Shown here piece after piece: positions 52,383-62,191 of a stretch of 64,000 bases of DNA. Both the position numbers and the translations under genes were made by a program. The stretch comes from DASSQJ01 sp963772645 (GTDB taxonomy: Bacteria; Actinomycetota; Actinomycetes; Actinomycetales; Dermatophilaceae). A model generated the notes under the pieces. The model saw nothing but the letters and a program-made list of their open reading frames with translations. It was not told the origin of the DNA and did no database searches. The DNA is taken from NCBI GenBank assembly GCA_963772645.1, contig CAVYYD010000011.1, forward strand, positions 1 to 64,000, given 5' to 3'. Each line of letters begins with the position of its first letter. The first letter of the stretch is position 1.

Positions 52383-54548
52383 TCAGCCGGTGACGACGAC
52401 CTCGTTGAGCCAGCCCCGGATGTCACCCTTGGAGTCGGGGTAGACCTTGGTGTACCAGAGGATGATGTACTGGCCGTTGACGTCGGAGGGGACGTCGAAG
52501 GAGACCTGGCCCTCGGCCGGGTCCTTCTCCCCGATCTTCGTCGCGCCGTCGAGCTGGGGGTCCTGGCCGACCCACACCTGCAGGGCGCTCTTGTTGGGGA
52601 TGGTCAGGGTCACCTTCTGCGGCTTCTTGTTCGGACCCAGGTCGACGATGAGGCCGACGCCCTTCTTCAACCCGCCGAAGTCGCTCGAGCTGTAGCTCTC
52701 GGTGTACCAGCCGGTGTCGGGGTTGCCGTCGTAGGTCTTCCCGACGAGCTCGTCGTGCTCGTGCCCGTCACCCTGGGGGTCGTAGGCCTGGACGCTGAGG
52801 ATGGCCAGCGGCTCGCCCGAGCCGCCGGCCTCGCCGCCGGAGTCGGTGGAGGCGCTGCCGCTCGGCGGGACGGTGGTGGTCCGGGTGATCGGGCCGCTCG
52901 CCGGCCCGAAGAAGATGTTCGTGCTGCCCTTCCCGATCCGGGAGACGCCGTAGATGCCGACGACGAGGGCGAGGATGACGAACGCGGCGACGATCGCCAG
53001 GGCGAGCTTGGACTCGTCCTTGCTCAGCGGCTCGGCGGGCACCATCGGCGCCGGCGCCCCGAGGTCGTCGCCGGTGGGCGCCCGCTGGGTGTCGGGGGAG
53101 AGCTCGGAGACCTTGTCGACGGCCCGACGGGCGTAGTCGCTGACCCGGGCACCCACCGTGCCGAGCGCCTCAGCCACGGCTGCTCCGGTGCCGGCGGCCA
53201 CCCCCACCGCCCCGCGGGGATGGTCCTGCTCGTCCTGCTCGTCGTGCTCGGCACGGGGGCCGGCAGGCACCGGGGCGTGGTCCTCGTCGCGGGCACCGGC
53301 TCGGTCGGCCGGTCCGGTGAGCCAGGCGGGCGGGGGGTCCCGGCGGATCTCGCGGGTGGGTTCGCCGCTGGCCCCACGGAGCCATGCGGGCTCGCCCTCC
53401 GCACGCGAGCCGGGGACGGGCCGCGTCTCGGGGTCCGCGCGGGGCGCCGGGGCGCCCCCTGAGGTCGCGGCCGCACCGGACGCCCCCTCGGTCCCGGAGG
53501 CCGCCTCGGCGCCCGCTGCCGCGCCGGCAGCGCCGAACCCGGCCAGCCCGGCGAGGCCGGCCAGCCCACCCCGGGCCCGTCGGTGCTCGGGCTCCTCCTC
53601 GGGTCGGTCGATCATCGGCGGGGCCGGGGGAAGTGGCCCGGTGTCGTCATGAGCCGCGTCGGTCCCCGAGTCGGCCTCGCCCGGGGTGCGGCGGGACCGG
53701 TCGGCCTCGCCCGGGGCAGCGGAGCTCGGGACCGGCCCGTCGGGGCGGGCGGCCGCCGGGGCCACCGGGGTGACCGGGCGGCCGATGACCTGGCGCGACG
53801 GCCAGGGCGCCACCTGTCGGGCGTAGTCGCCGGGGCTCGTCGGCCCCTGGTCGTCGTTGAGGGTGAGGCGGCAGAGCGCGTCGAGGTCGCGGGGGACACC
53901 AGCGGCGATCTCGGAGGGAGAGGCGACGCCGTCGGGCACCCGCGGGGCCGGGCCGAGGCCGCATCCCCCGGCGCCGAGCGGCCAGCGGCCGGTGAGCCCG
54001 GCGTAGGCCAGGGCGACGACCCCCACGGCGTCACGGCGGGCGGCGCCGTCGGAGTCGGCGGACTCCTCCCCGGCCCGCACCGCCGCCACCTCGAGGCCGC
54101 GCACCCGGACCTCGCCCTCCGGGGTGCGCAGGACGTCGTCGGGCGTGAGGTCGAGGTGGTGCATCCCGCGGTGCCGGGCCGACTCGAGCGCGGCGGCCAC
54201 CTCGCCGGTGATCCGCCGGACCTCGTCCGCCGGGATGCCACCCTCGCTGACGAGGGCCGCGAGGGTGCGGGACTCGGCGAGGTCCTCCTCGACGACGAAG
54301 GCGACGTCGGCGTCGGTGCCGACGTCGAGGATCCGGGCGAAGACCGAGTGCGTCACCGAGGCGGCGCGGCGGGCGGCGTCGAGCAGGGCCGCGGTCCGGG
54401 GGTCGCCGGCGCCGATGACGAGGACGGAGACCTGGCGGCCGAGGGTGGTGTCGTCGGCGCTCCATCGCTCGGTGTCGCGTACCTGCTCGAGACGCTGGCG
54501 CACGGTGTAGCGGCCGCCGAGCACAGTGCCGGGTCCCACGCCCCTCAC
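52383..54548 (-). CDS. Membrane pseudokinase linked to MurJ
   Basis: A 721-residue protein. Residues ~10-260 have a protein-kinase fold (GGRYTVRQRLEQVRDTERWSADD…), but the catalytic loop reads HHLDLTPDDVL instead of HRDxKxxN and no DFG is seen, so it is a pseudokinase. A long Pro/Ala/Glu-rich linker follows, then one membrane helix (LALAIVAAFVILALVVGIYGV, ~540). The extracellular part is a discoidin-like beta domain (SVQAYDPQGDGHEHDELVGKTYDGNPDTGWYTE). In Mycobacterium tuberculosis the same parts are fused to MurJ; here they are a separate gene 109 bases after murJ. AAGGAG precedes GTG 54548. Confidence 0.85.
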   Translation of the reverse strand: MRGVGPGTVLGGRYTVRQRLEQVRDTERWSADDTTLGRQVSVLVIGAGDPRTAALLDAARRAASVTHSVFARILDVGTDADVAFVVEEDLAESRTLAALVSEGGIPADEVRRITGEVAAALESARHRGMHHLDLTPDDVLRTPEGEVRVRGLEVAAVRAGEESADSDGAARRDAVGVVALAYAGLTGRWPLGAGGCGLGPAPRVPDGVASPSEIAAGVPRDLDALCRLTLNDDQGPTSPGDYARQVAPWPSRQVIGRPVTPVAPAAARPDGPVPSSAAPGEADRSRRTPGEADSGTDAAHDDTGPLPPAPPMIDRPEEEPEHRRARGGLAGLAGLAGFGAAGAAAGAEAASGTEGASGAAATSGGAPAPRADPETRPVPGSRAEGEPAWLRGASGEPTREIRRDPPPAWLTGPADRAGARDEDHAPVPAGPRAEHDEQDEQDHPRGAVGVAAGTGAAVAEALGTVGARVSDYARRAVDKVSELSPDTQRAPTGDDLGAPAPMVPAEPLSKDESKLALAIVAAFVILALVVGIYGVSRIGKGSTNIFFGPASGPITRTTTVPPSGSASTDSGGEAGGSGEPLAILSVQAYDPQGDGHEHDELVGKTYDGNPDTGWYTESYSSSDFGGLKKGVGLIVDLGPNKKPQKVTLTIPNKSALQVWVGQDPQLDGATKIGEKDPAEGQVSFDVPSDVNGQYIILWYTKVYPDSKGDIRGWLNEVVVTG

Positions 54549-54657
54549 CCTGGCTCCTTCCGCTGGTCCGTCACGGCATCCCGGACGCCGCCCACCCGAG
54601 GCGGCCGGGTGCGGTCCATAGTAGGGCGAAGCGGCTCAACCACGGCTCAGCCACGGC

Positions 54658-56304
54658 TCAGCCACGGCGGATCCGCCGCAGCCGCCGGGCCACCGGGGCG
54701 AGTGAGACCGAGACCTCGCGCACCCCCAGGAGGTGGGCGGCGCTCCAGGTGACCGAGAACTGGACGATGCCGGCGACTCCGAGCACCAGGGTGCCGACGA
54801 CGAGGGCGTAGAGACCGCGGCGCTGACCGAGGCCCGGCAGCAGGGTGCCGACGGCGAAGGCCAGCGTCGCCGCGACGATGGTGGCCGGTACCGCGAGCCG
54901 CAGGTACATGCCCGCGGTCGACCGCAGGCCGAGCGGCCCGTGCTGGCGCCGCAGGACGACGAAGCCGATGAGGGACCCGACGAGGTACGCGAAGGCCTGG
55001 CCCAGGCTGACGACGACGGCGGTGAGCCCCGGGCGGACGGTGGCGGCCCACAGGGTGACCAGGGTCGACGTCGTCGTCACGACGAGCTGGATCCGGAAGG
55101 TGAGGTGCGTCTGGGTCTGGGCGTAGAGCACCCGGTCGTTGAGGTAGCCCCAGCCCATCGGCACGACGAGCCACATCAGGGCGTAGAGGACGGTCGCGAC
55201 CGCCTCGGTGCTCTCCAGGGAGTTGCCGAAGAAGAGGGTGCTCGCGACGACCGGGGCGAGGAAGGTCGTGAGCAGCACGGTGGGCACGATGAACACCGCC
55301 GGCATCCGCATCCCCTGGTCGTGGTAGCGCACGACGGCCCGGTCGTCGCCCTCGGCGGCCGCCTCCGAGAGCCGGGTGTAGAGGGCGGTGACCAGCGAGA
55401 CGGTGATGAGGCCCTGGGGGAGGGTGACGATCAGCAGCGCGTTCTGGAACGTGGCGAGGCTCGGCACCGAGATGCCCTGCTCGGTGGCCGCGCCGCTGGC
55501 GCCGGTGAGCACCCGGCTCGTGACGACGAAGCCGAGCTGCTGGACGACGATCGACCCGAAGGTCCACTTGGCGATGTTCGACATCTCGCCGAACCCGTAG
55601 CCGCGCAGCCCCCACAGCCACCGGTAGGAGAACCCCATCCGCCGCAGCGCGGGCAGCAGCCCGACGCACTGGATGGCGATGGACAGCGTCGCCGAGCCCG
55701 CGAGGATGGCGATCATCTGCGGCGTCCACTCCCCGGGTGCCGCGGCCCGCGGGAGGTCGGCCACCCGGAACCACAGCAGCCCGGCCACGGCGACGACGTT
55801 GGCGACGGCCGGCGCCCAGGTGAACGCCGCGAACCGGTTGTGGGCGGTGAGCACCTGGCCGAGCACCGTGTACATCCCGTAGAAGAACAGCTGCGGCATG
55901 CAGACGACGGCGAAGACCACGGCCAGCCGGACCGCCTGTGGGTCCGAGGGGGTGTAGAAGATGCGGACGATGAGTGGAGCCGCGGCGGTGAGCAGGACCG
56001 TCGAGACCCCGAGGAAGACGACCGCGACGGTGACCACCCGGTTGACGAAGTCGTCGCCGTCAGGCCGTTGGCGGGCACGGACGATCTGCGGCACGAGGAC
56101 GGCCTGGATCGCCCCGCCCGCGAGCAGGACGTAGGCCTGGTTCGGGAGCGTGTTCGCCGCGGTGAACGCGTCGGCGGTGAGGCCGGCGACCCCGATGACC
56201 GACGCGAGCAGGGCGGTCCGGACGAGGCCGAGCACCCTGCTGACCAGGGTCCCCGCCGCCATCACCGCCCCCGAGCGCCCGATGCTCTGGGCGGGGGCGC
56301 TCAC
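54658..56304 (-). CDS. murJ: Lipid II flippase MurJ (MviN)
   Basis: A 548-residue integral membrane protein with ~14 predicted helices, exporting lipid II for peptidoglycan synthesis. The start RSGAVMAAGTLVSRVLGLVRTALLASVIG and LPNQAYVLLAGGAIQAVLVPQIVRA are family hallmarks, and AKWTFGSIVVQQLGFVVTSRVL follows mid-protein. GTG 56304 is taken; upstream lies the NUDIX stop, 7 bases away. It lacks the cytoplasmic pseudokinase of the mycobacterial protein, supplied by the next gene. Confidence 0.93.
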   Translation of the reverse strand: MSAPAQSIGRSGAVMAAGTLVSRVLGLVRTALLASVIGVAGLTADAFTAANTLPNQAYVLLAGGAIQAVLVPQIVRARQRPDGDDFVNRVVTVAVVFLGVSTVLLTAAAPLIVRIFYTPSDPQAVRLAVVFAVVCMPQLFFYGMYTVLGQVLTAHNRFAAFTWAPAVANVVAVAGLLWFRVADLPRAAAPGEWTPQMIAILAGSATLSIAIQCVGLLPALRRMGFSYRWLWGLRGYGFGEMSNIAKWTFGSIVVQQLGFVVTSRVLTGASGAATEQGISVPSLATFQNALLIVTLPQGLITVSLVTALYTRLSEAAAEGDDRAVVRYHDQGMRMPAVFIVPTVLLTTFLAPVVASTLFFGNSLESTEAVATVLYALMWLVVPMGWGYLNDRVLYAQTQTHLTFRIQLVVTTTSTLVTLWAATVRPGLTAVVVSLGQAFAYLVGSLIGFVVLRRQHGPLGLRSTAGMYLRLAVPATIVAATLAFAVGTLLPGLGQRRGLYALVVGTLVLGVAGIVQFSVTWSAAHLLGVREVSVSLAPVARRLRRIRRG

Positions 56305-56311
56305 CTGGCGC

Positions 56312-56803
56312 TCACCCCGCGTCCCCCGCCAGACGCTGCCAGGCGAGCCGGGCGATCCGCCGCTCGTTGGGGAAGGTGAGGTGCCGGTGGGCCTCCCGCA
56401 ACGGCAGCCACGCGACGTCGATGGCCTCGTGGTCGGGGTCGTTCTCGATGGTGAGGCACCCCCCGACCGCCTCGAGCAGGTAGTGGTGGACGTACTTGTG
56501 GATCCGCCGGTCCCCTGCTGCGAACCAGTAGTCGATGGTGCCGAGCTCGATGAGGACCTTGCCCTCGATGCCGGTCTCCTCGGCCACCTCCCGAACGGCG
56601 GTCTGGGGGAGGGTCTCCTCACCCTCGATGTGGCCCTTGGGCAGACACCACTCGACCCGCCCGGCCCGGTTCCGCCGGGCGATGACCGCGATCCGGGCCT
56701 GACCCTGGTGGACGTCGACGACGACCCCTCCCGCGCTGCGCTCCTCGACCGCCGGAAGCCGCCGTGGCGGTGCCCCGGCCGGGTCCGCGGCGGCGTGGCT
56801 CAT
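56312..56803 (-). CDS. NUDIX hydrolase
   Basis: A 163-residue NUDIX enzyme. The Nudix box is GHIEGEETLPQTAVREVAEETGIEGK, complete with the REVAEE core; CLPKGH just before it is typical of MutT1-like and diadenosine-polyphosphate or capped-RNA types. The rest (YVHHYLLEAVGG and DHEAIDVAWLPLREAHRHL) completes the fold. Substrate unknown. It is divergent from the tRNA nucleotidyltransferase and likely cotranscribed with murJ. Confidence 0.9.
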   Translation of the reverse strand: MSHAAADPAGAPPRRLPAVEERSAGGVVVDVHQGQARIAVIARRNRAGRVEWCLPKGHIEGEETLPQTAVREVAEETGIEGKVLIELGTIDYWFAAGDRRIHKYVHHYLLEAVGGCLTIENDPDHEAIDVAWLPLREAHRHLTFPNERRIARLAWQRLAGDAG

Positions 56804-56962
56804 CTGGTCACTCTAACCACTGGGCGGGACCGGACCGGCTCGCCACGACGCGGCCCCGGGGGGGCGACGGGGGTGCCCTCCGGGCGCGGTGGGCGGGCCG
56901 ATGCCGGGCTCGTGCGGTGCGTGCGGTGGCCCGAGTCGGCCGAGCGCCTACGCTTGTGCCCC

Positions 56963-58456
56963 GTGCCCGACCGCCAGCCCCCCGCGGCCCTCCTGCGGCA
57001 GGCCGTCGCCCAGCTCGCGCCGGTCCTGCCCGTGCTCGCCGACCTCGGTGGGCGGTTCGCGGCGGCCGGCCACGAGCTGGCCCTGGTCGGGGGCCCGGTC
57101 CGCGACGCCTTCCTCGGCCGGGCGGCCCTGGACCTCGACTTCACCACGTCGGCCCGCCCCGAGCAGACCGAGGCCGTCCTCGACGCCTGGGGGAGCGCGA
57201 CGTGGGACATGGGCCGGGAGTTCGGCACGATCGGCGCCCGGCGGGGCGACCTCGTCGTCGAGGTCACGACGTACCGCGCCGACGCCTACGACGGGGTGAC
57301 CCGCAAGCCGGTCGTCGCCTTCGGCGACTCCCTCGAGGACGACCTCGCGCGCCGTGACTTCACCGTCAACGCGATGGCGCTGCGCCTGCCCGGCCTCGCC
57401 TTCGTGGACCCGCACGGCGGCCTCGCCGACCTCCAGGGGCGGCGGCTGGCCACGCCGTCGCCGCCTGAGGTCTCCTTCGGCGACGACCCGCTGCGGATGA
57501 TGCGGGCCGCCCGGTTCGTCGCCCAGCTCGCCCTCGTGCCGGCGCCCGGGGTGGCCACCGCGATGAGTGCGATGGCCGCCAGCATCGGCATCGTGTCGGC
57601 CGAGCGGGTCCGTGACGAGCTGACCAAGCTGGTCCTCGCCGACCACCCGAGGGCCGGCCTCGAGCTGCTCGTCGCCGCCGGCCTGGCCACCCACATCCTC
57701 CCCGAGCTGCCCGCGCTCCAGCTCGAGGTGGACGAGCACCACCGGCACAAGGACGTCTACCAGCACTCGATGACCGTCCTCGAGCAGGCCATCGACCTCG
57801 AGGGGCCGCCCGGCGGCCCCCCGGAGTCGGTGCCGGGGCCTGACCTCGTCCTGCGGCTCGCCGCGCTGCTCCACGACATCGGCAAGCCGGCGACCCGGCG
57901 GTTCGAGCCCGGCGGCGGGGTGTCCTTCCATCACCACGAGGTCGTCGGCGCGAAGCTCGCGAGCAAGCGGCTCAAGGCCCTGCGCTTCCACAAGGACACG
58001 GTCAAGGCGGTCTCCCGGCTCGTCGAGCTCCACCTGCGGTTCCACGGGTACGGGGAGGGGCAGTGGACCGACTCCGCCGTCCGCCGCTACGTCACCGACG
58101 CCGACGAGCTCCTGCCGCGCCTGCACCGCCTGACCCGCGCCGACAGCACGACCCGCAACGTCCGCAAGGCGCGCCGGCTCGCCGCCGCCTACGACGACCT
58201 CGAGGAGCGCATCGAGCGGCTCACCGCCGAGGAGGAGCTCAAGGCCCTGCGGCCCGAGCTCGACGGGCACGAGATCGGCGAGGCGCTGGGCATCCGGCCC
58301 GGGCCGGTGCTCGGGCGCGCGTACTCGTTCCTGCTGTCGGTGCGCCTCGACGACGGCCTGGTCGGCAAGGACGGGGCGCGGGAGCGGCTCCTCGCCTGGT
58401 GGCACGAACAGCCGGAGTCGGCCGAGCAGCCGGGGTCGGCGGGACGGGAGCGGTGA
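56963..58456 (+). CDS. pcnA: CCA tRNA nucleotidyltransferase
   Basis: A 497-residue class II enzyme adding CCA to tRNA 3' ends. The catalytic head is ELALVGGPVRDAFLGRAALDLDFTTSARP with the DxD carboxylates, and RRDFTVNAMALRL follows. An HD domain (LLHDIGKPATR with FHHHEVVGA) is typical of the actinobacterial form. GTG 56963 follows TACGCTTGTGCCCC, so a -10 sits just before the start and the mRNA may be leaderless. Consistent with need, tRNA-Ala in this window lacks an encoded CCA. Confidence 0.94.
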   Translation: MPDRQPPAALLRQAVAQLAPVLPVLADLGGRFAAAGHELALVGGPVRDAFLGRAALDLDFTTSARPEQTEAVLDAWGSATWDMGREFGTIGARRGDLVVEVTTYRADAYDGVTRKPVVAFGDSLEDDLARRDFTVNAMALRLPGLAFVDPHGGLADLQGRRLATPSPPEVSFGDDPLRMMRAARFVAQLALVPAPGVATAMSAMAASIGIVSAERVRDELTKLVLADHPRAGLELLVAAGLATHILPELPALQLEVDEHHRHKDVYQHSMTVLEQAIDLEGPPGGPPESVPGPDLVLRLAALLHDIGKPATRRFEPGGGVSFHHHEVVGAKLASKRLKALRFHKDTVKAVSRLVELHLRFHGYGEGQWTDSAVRRYVTDADELLPRLHRLTRADSTTRNVRKARRLAAAYDDLEERIERLTAEEELKALRPELDGHEIGEALGIRPGPVLGRAYSFLLSVRLDDGLVGKDGARERLLAWWHEQPESAEQPGSAGRER

Positions 58457-59208
58457 TGAGCGCGCAGGAACGGGTGCTTCCGATGGGTGGCGTCGTCCTC
58501 CGGTGGGGGACCGCGAGCGACGTCGGGCGGGTCCGCGACCACAACGAGGACTCGCTGCTCGCCGACGGCACCGTGTTCGTCGTCGCCGACGGCCTCGGCG
58601 GTCACGCGGCCGGAGAGGTCGCGAGCCGGCTTGCGGTCGAGACCCTCGCCAGCCTCGCCGACGACCCACCGGCCGGCCCGGACGACGTCGTCGCGGTGGT
58701 CGAGGAGGCCAACCGCCGCATCCTCGCGTCCCAGGGTGGGCACCCGGAGCGCTCCGGGATGGGGACGACGCTGACCGGGCTGGCCGTCACCGCCGGTGAC
58801 GACCCGCACTGGGTCGTCGTCAACGTCGGCGACTCGCGGGTCTACCGCATCGACGGCGACGGCCTCGAGCAGGTCACCCGCGACCACTCCGAGGTCGGCG
58901 AGCTCGTCGCGGCAGGACTCCTCGACCCGGCCGACGTCGCCACCCACCCGCTGCGCCACGTCATCACCCGCTCGCTCGGCATCTCCCGTGAGCCCCGCCC
59001 GGACAGCTGGCAGCGGCCGGTCGTCGCCGGTGAGTGGTTCGTCGTCTGCAGCGACGGGCTGACCAACGAGGTGTCCGACGACGAACTGCTCCGGGTGGTG
59101 CGCAAGGCCGGGGAGCCGCAGGCCGCGGCCGACGCGCTGGTCGCCGCCGCCCTCGACGCCGGGGGCCGGGACAACGTCACGGTGCTCGTTCTCGCCGTCG
59201 GCTCCTGA
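58456..59208 (+). CDS. PP2C-family serine/threonine phosphatase
   Basis: A 250-residue metal-dependent phosphatase. The PP2C motifs are SDVGRVRDHNEDSLLAD, FVVADGLGGHAAGEVAS, VVNVGDSRVYRIDGDGLEQVTRDHS, VVCSDGLTNEVSDDEL and GGRDNVTVLVL, with all metal-binding Asp present. No membrane segment. ATG 58456 shares one base with the pcnA stop (TGATG). The substrate kinase is not in this window unless it acts on the pseudokinase pathway. Confidence 0.92.
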   Translation: MSAQERVLPMGGVVLRWGTASDVGRVRDHNEDSLLADGTVFVVADGLGGHAAGEVASRLAVETLASLADDPPAGPDDVVAVVEEANRRILASQGGHPERSGMGTTLTGLAVTAGDDPHWVVVNVGDSRVYRIDGDGLEQVTRDHSEVGELVAAGLLDPADVATHPLRHVITRSLGISREPRPDSWQRPVVAGEWFVVCSDGLTNEVSDDELLRVVRKAGEPQAAADALVAAALDAGGRDNVTVLVLAVGS

Positions 59209-59241
59209 GCCGGCCCGCGGCCGGGGTCTGGGGCGGCCGCG

Positions 59242-59724
59242 TCAGCCTGCGACGGCCGCCTCGGCGAGGACGGTGGACGCCAGCCCGAGGTACTCGCGCA
59301 GCGCCGGCGGACACCGGCCCTGACCGGCGAGGTGGGCGGCCGCGACGGCTCCCCCGGCGAACACCATCGAGGCGTCGTAGTCCGTCGTGGGTGGTGGGGG
59401 CCGCCAGCGCAGCGGCCATCCGGTGGCGCACCAGTCCTCAACCTCGGCGACGAGTACGCGGCCGGCCTCCCGGCCGTCGTGGCCCCGGGCGACCGGTCGG
59501 ACCAGGGCCTGGAGGAGCCGGGCCCCGACGACCGACTCGTGGGTGGGCAGCGACCCGCAGTCGGGGGTCACCGGGTCGGCGAGCCGCTCGACCGTCGACG
59601 GGTGAACCCGGCCCCGCGGCACGATGGCCTCCCACGCCGGTGCCGGGATCGTCGCGATCTTCGCGAGGAGCCGCCAGGAGGTCTGGGCGTCGGTGAGGTC
59701 GGGCGGTGCGGCGAGAGCGGTCAT
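59242..59724 (-). CDS. Hypothetical protein, 160 residues
   Basis: Starts MTALAAPPDLTDAQTSWRLLAKIATIPAPAWEAIVPRG and includes LPTHESVVGARLLQALVRPV and DYDASMVFAGGAVAAAHLAGQ. Soluble, no recognised family. ATG 59724 has GGAGG 5 bases upstream. Converges with the phosphatase gene and lies downstream of the LuxR-type regulator on the same strand. Confidence 0.7.
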   Translation of the reverse strand: MTALAAPPDLTDAQTSWRLLAKIATIPAPAWEAIVPRGRVHPSTVERLADPVTPDCGSLPTHESVVGARLLQALVRPVARGHDGREAGRVLVAEVEDWCATGWPLRWRPPPPTTDYDASMVFAGGAVAAAHLAGQGRCPPALREYLGLASTVLAEAAVAG

Positions 59725-59800
59725 GGTTCCTCCGGGGGGTCGGCCTCGACCGTAGGCCGGGTGCCTCCAGGGCACATCTGTCACCTGACAGAGGGCGCGC

Positions 59801-62077
59801 TCAGGCATCCTCGAGCCGGGAGGAGCCGACCACCCAGGTCGCGACCTGGACCCGGGAGGTGAGCCCGAGCTTGGCGAGGATCCGCTCGACGTGGATGCGC
59901 GCGGTGCCCGGGGCCATGCCGAGCCGCTCGGCGACGGCCCGGTTGGTCAGGCCCTCGGCGACGAGCTCGGCCACCTGCTGCTCCCGCGGCGTCAGGGCCG
60001 TGCGTGCGGCTCGGGGGGCGGACGGTGTGGGCAGGCTCCGGCGCTCCGCGGCGGCGATGGCGCCGGCCAGGTCGGTGCCCCGCCCGGCGGCCCACGCCCG
60101 GGCGAACCGGTCGCGGCCGAGCTCGCTGCGGACCCGGTCGACGAGCCGCTCGACGGCGGAGCGCTCCTGGGTGGGCGCCGCCAGCGCGAGGTCCTCGCGC
60201 AGCGCTGAGGCCGCCCCGAGCAGCAGCGCGGCGAGCTCGGGCAGGCCGCGCGCGGCCTCGACGTGCCCCAGCTCCTCCAGGCTGGGTGCGGCCTCGACGA
60301 CGGCCCCGTAGGGCAGCAGGCGTCGCAGCCCCTCGATGACCAGGCCCTCGGCGCGTGCCAGGTCGCCGCGGCGCCGGGCCACGGCTCCCTGCTGGACGAG
60401 CACCCGGCCCGCGAACCACATCCGGGGACCGTCCTCGAACAGGGTGCGGGCGCGGTCGAGGCGCTGCCCCGCCTCCGCGAGGTCCCCGTCGCGGGCTGCG
60501 AAGTCGCCGGTGTTGGCCCAGTAGAACGCGGTGGCGACGTGCGCCTCCGGGCCGGTGAGCAGCGGCAGGGCCCGGTCGTAGGCCTCGCGGGCGCCGACGA
60601 GGTCGCCCGCCTGGGCACGCGCGTCCCCGAGCATCCCGAGCGCCGTCCACTGGCCGGGCCGGTCCTCGAGCTCCACCGCCAGGGCGTGAGCCTCCTCGGC
60701 GGTCTCCGTCGCCCGCGCCGCGTCCCCCAGCAGCCGAGCGGCGTTGGAGGAGGCGAGTACCGCCGCCTCCCGGAGCCCGGCGTCCTCGGGCGATGCCGCG
60801 ACGGCCGCCGCGTACTGGGCGAGCCCGACCCTCAGCAGGCCCCGGATCCGCCAGTACTCGCCGAGCCCGAGGGCGAGGGCCGGCAGGAGGTCGACCGCCC
60901 CCGAGACGCAGCACCAGCGCAGCGCGGCGAGGCAGTTCTCCTCGTCGGCCCGGATCCGGACCACGTCCTCGGGAGCGAGGAAGGCCGAACCGGACCGGCG
61001 GGTCGTCGCGACACCGGCGAAGTGGCCGGCGTGGGCGGCCGCGACGGCGTCGCCCTCACCGGACTCCTCGAGCAGCCGCAGCACGTACTGGCGGACCGGT
61101 TCGAGCAGCCGGTAGCGCGTGGCCCCGGCATCCCCGACCCGGACCACGAGCGAGTGCTCGACGAGCGTGACGAGCGACCCGACCGGGTCGGGCAGGTCGG
61201 CGTCGGCGGCGCATACCGGCGCCACGGCGTCAGCGGCCCACCCCCCGGCGAACACCGCGAGGCGGCGCAGCAGGGTCTGCTCGGGCCGCTCCAGCAGGCC
61301 GATGCTCCAGTCGAGGGTCGACTCCACGGTCCGCTGGTGCTGGTGCCGTCCCCGCAGCCCGACCGGTGACTCGTCCCCGGCGACCACCCGTGCGCGGACC
61401 TCCTCGACCGACAGGGCGATGAGGTTTCCCGCCGCGACCTCCAGCGCGAGGGGGATGCCCTCGAGGCGCCGGCAGATGTCCGCGACGGCGGCGGCCCGGC
61501 CGTCGGTGAGGGTGAAACCCGGGGACGTCGCCGCGGCGCGGTCGACGAAGAGCTCGACGCTCGGGACGCCGGTCAGCTCGGCGACGCTCGAGACACCCGC
61601 GGGGGGGACGGCCAGCGGCGGCACGGGGTAGAGGCGCTCGCCGCTCACCCTGATCGGGACCCGGCTGGTCGCGAGGACCCGCAGGTCGGGGGCCCGGGCC
61701 AGGAGGTGGGTGAGGAGGGCCGCGACCTCGTCGACGACGTGCTCGCAGTTGTCGAGGACGAGCAAACCGGCCCGGGCGGCGAGGAACTCCTCGAGGACGT
61801 CGGCCGGCTCCAGCCGCTGGTCGGCCAGCCCGAGGGCGATCGCCACGGCGTGCGCGATGGAGTCGGCCGCCCCGGCGACGAGGTCGAGGGTCCAGGCCCC
61901 GTCCGGGAGCTCGGCGGCGACCGCGGCGGCGACGTGGGTGGCGACCGTCGTCTTCCCGGCCCCGCCGACACCGATGAGGGTCACCAGCCGGGTCGTCCCG
62001 CCGAGCAGGATTCCGGCGACCTCGCTCACCTCGTGATCACGCGCGATGACCCGCCCGGGGAGTGCGCTCGCCGACAC
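59801..62077 (-). CDS. Large AAA/NB-ARC-like ATPase with LuxR-type DNA-binding domain
   Basis: A 758-residue regulator. Walker A is LIGVGGAGKTTVATHV (residue ~35) and Walker B LLVLDNCEHV; the STAND-type LRVLATSRVPIRVSGERLYPVPPL follows. A winged-helix region (LLRRLAVFAGGW) precedes ~300 residues of TPR-like helices. The C-terminus is a LuxR helix-turn-helix (TALTPREQQVAELVAEGLTNRAVAERLGMAPGTARIHVERILAKLGL). Signal and targets unknown; the small gene downstream may be one. Confidence 0.88.
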   Translation of the reverse strand: MSASALPGRVIARDHEVSEVAGILLGGTTRLVTLIGVGGAGKTTVATHVAAAVAAELPDGAWTLDLVAGAADSIAHAVAIALGLADQRLEPADVLEEFLAARAGLLVLDNCEHVVDEVAALLTHLLARAPDLRVLATSRVPIRVSGERLYPVPPLAVPPAGVSSVAELTGVPSVELFVDRAAATSPGFTLTDGRAAAVADICRRLEGIPLALEVAAGNLIALSVEEVRARVVAGDESPVGLRGRHQHQRTVESTLDWSIGLLERPEQTLLRRLAVFAGGWAADAVAPVCAADADLPDPVGSLVTLVEHSLVVRVGDAGATRYRLLEPVRQYVLRLLEESGEGDAVAAAHAGHFAGVATTRRSGSAFLAPEDVVRIRADEENCLAALRWCCVSGAVDLLPALALGLGEYWRIRGLLRVGLAQYAAAVAASPEDAGLREAAVLASSNAARLLGDAARATETAEEAHALAVELEDRPGQWTALGMLGDARAQAGDLVGAREAYDRALPLLTGPEAHVATAFYWANTGDFAARDGDLAEAGQRLDRARTLFEDGPRMWFAGRVLVQQGAVARRRGDLARAEGLVIEGLRRLLPYGAVVEAAPSLEELGHVEAARGLPELAALLLGAASALREDLALAAPTQERSAVERLVDRVRSELGRDRFARAWAAGRGTDLAGAIAAAERRSLPTPSAPRAARTALTPREQQVAELVAEGLTNRAVAERLGMAPGTARIHVERILAKLGLTSRVQVATWVVGSSRLEDA

Positions 62078-62132
62078 ACCCGGAGTCTAGGCAGGCCCCG
62101 GGCCCGAGCCGCGGAGTCCCCATGGGGTGGGA

Positions 62133-62175
62133 CGGCGAACGGGCGGTGTCCGTGGGGGACACCGCCCGTTCGCCG
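62133..62175. terminator. Strong hairpin downstream of ino1
   Basis: Perfect 19-base arms (62133-62151, 62157-62175) with a 5-base loop GTGGG, directly after the ino1 stop on the minus strand. It separates ino1 from the LuxR-type gene. Confidence 0.88.
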
Positions 62176-62191
62176 TGCGGAGCGGGTGGGC

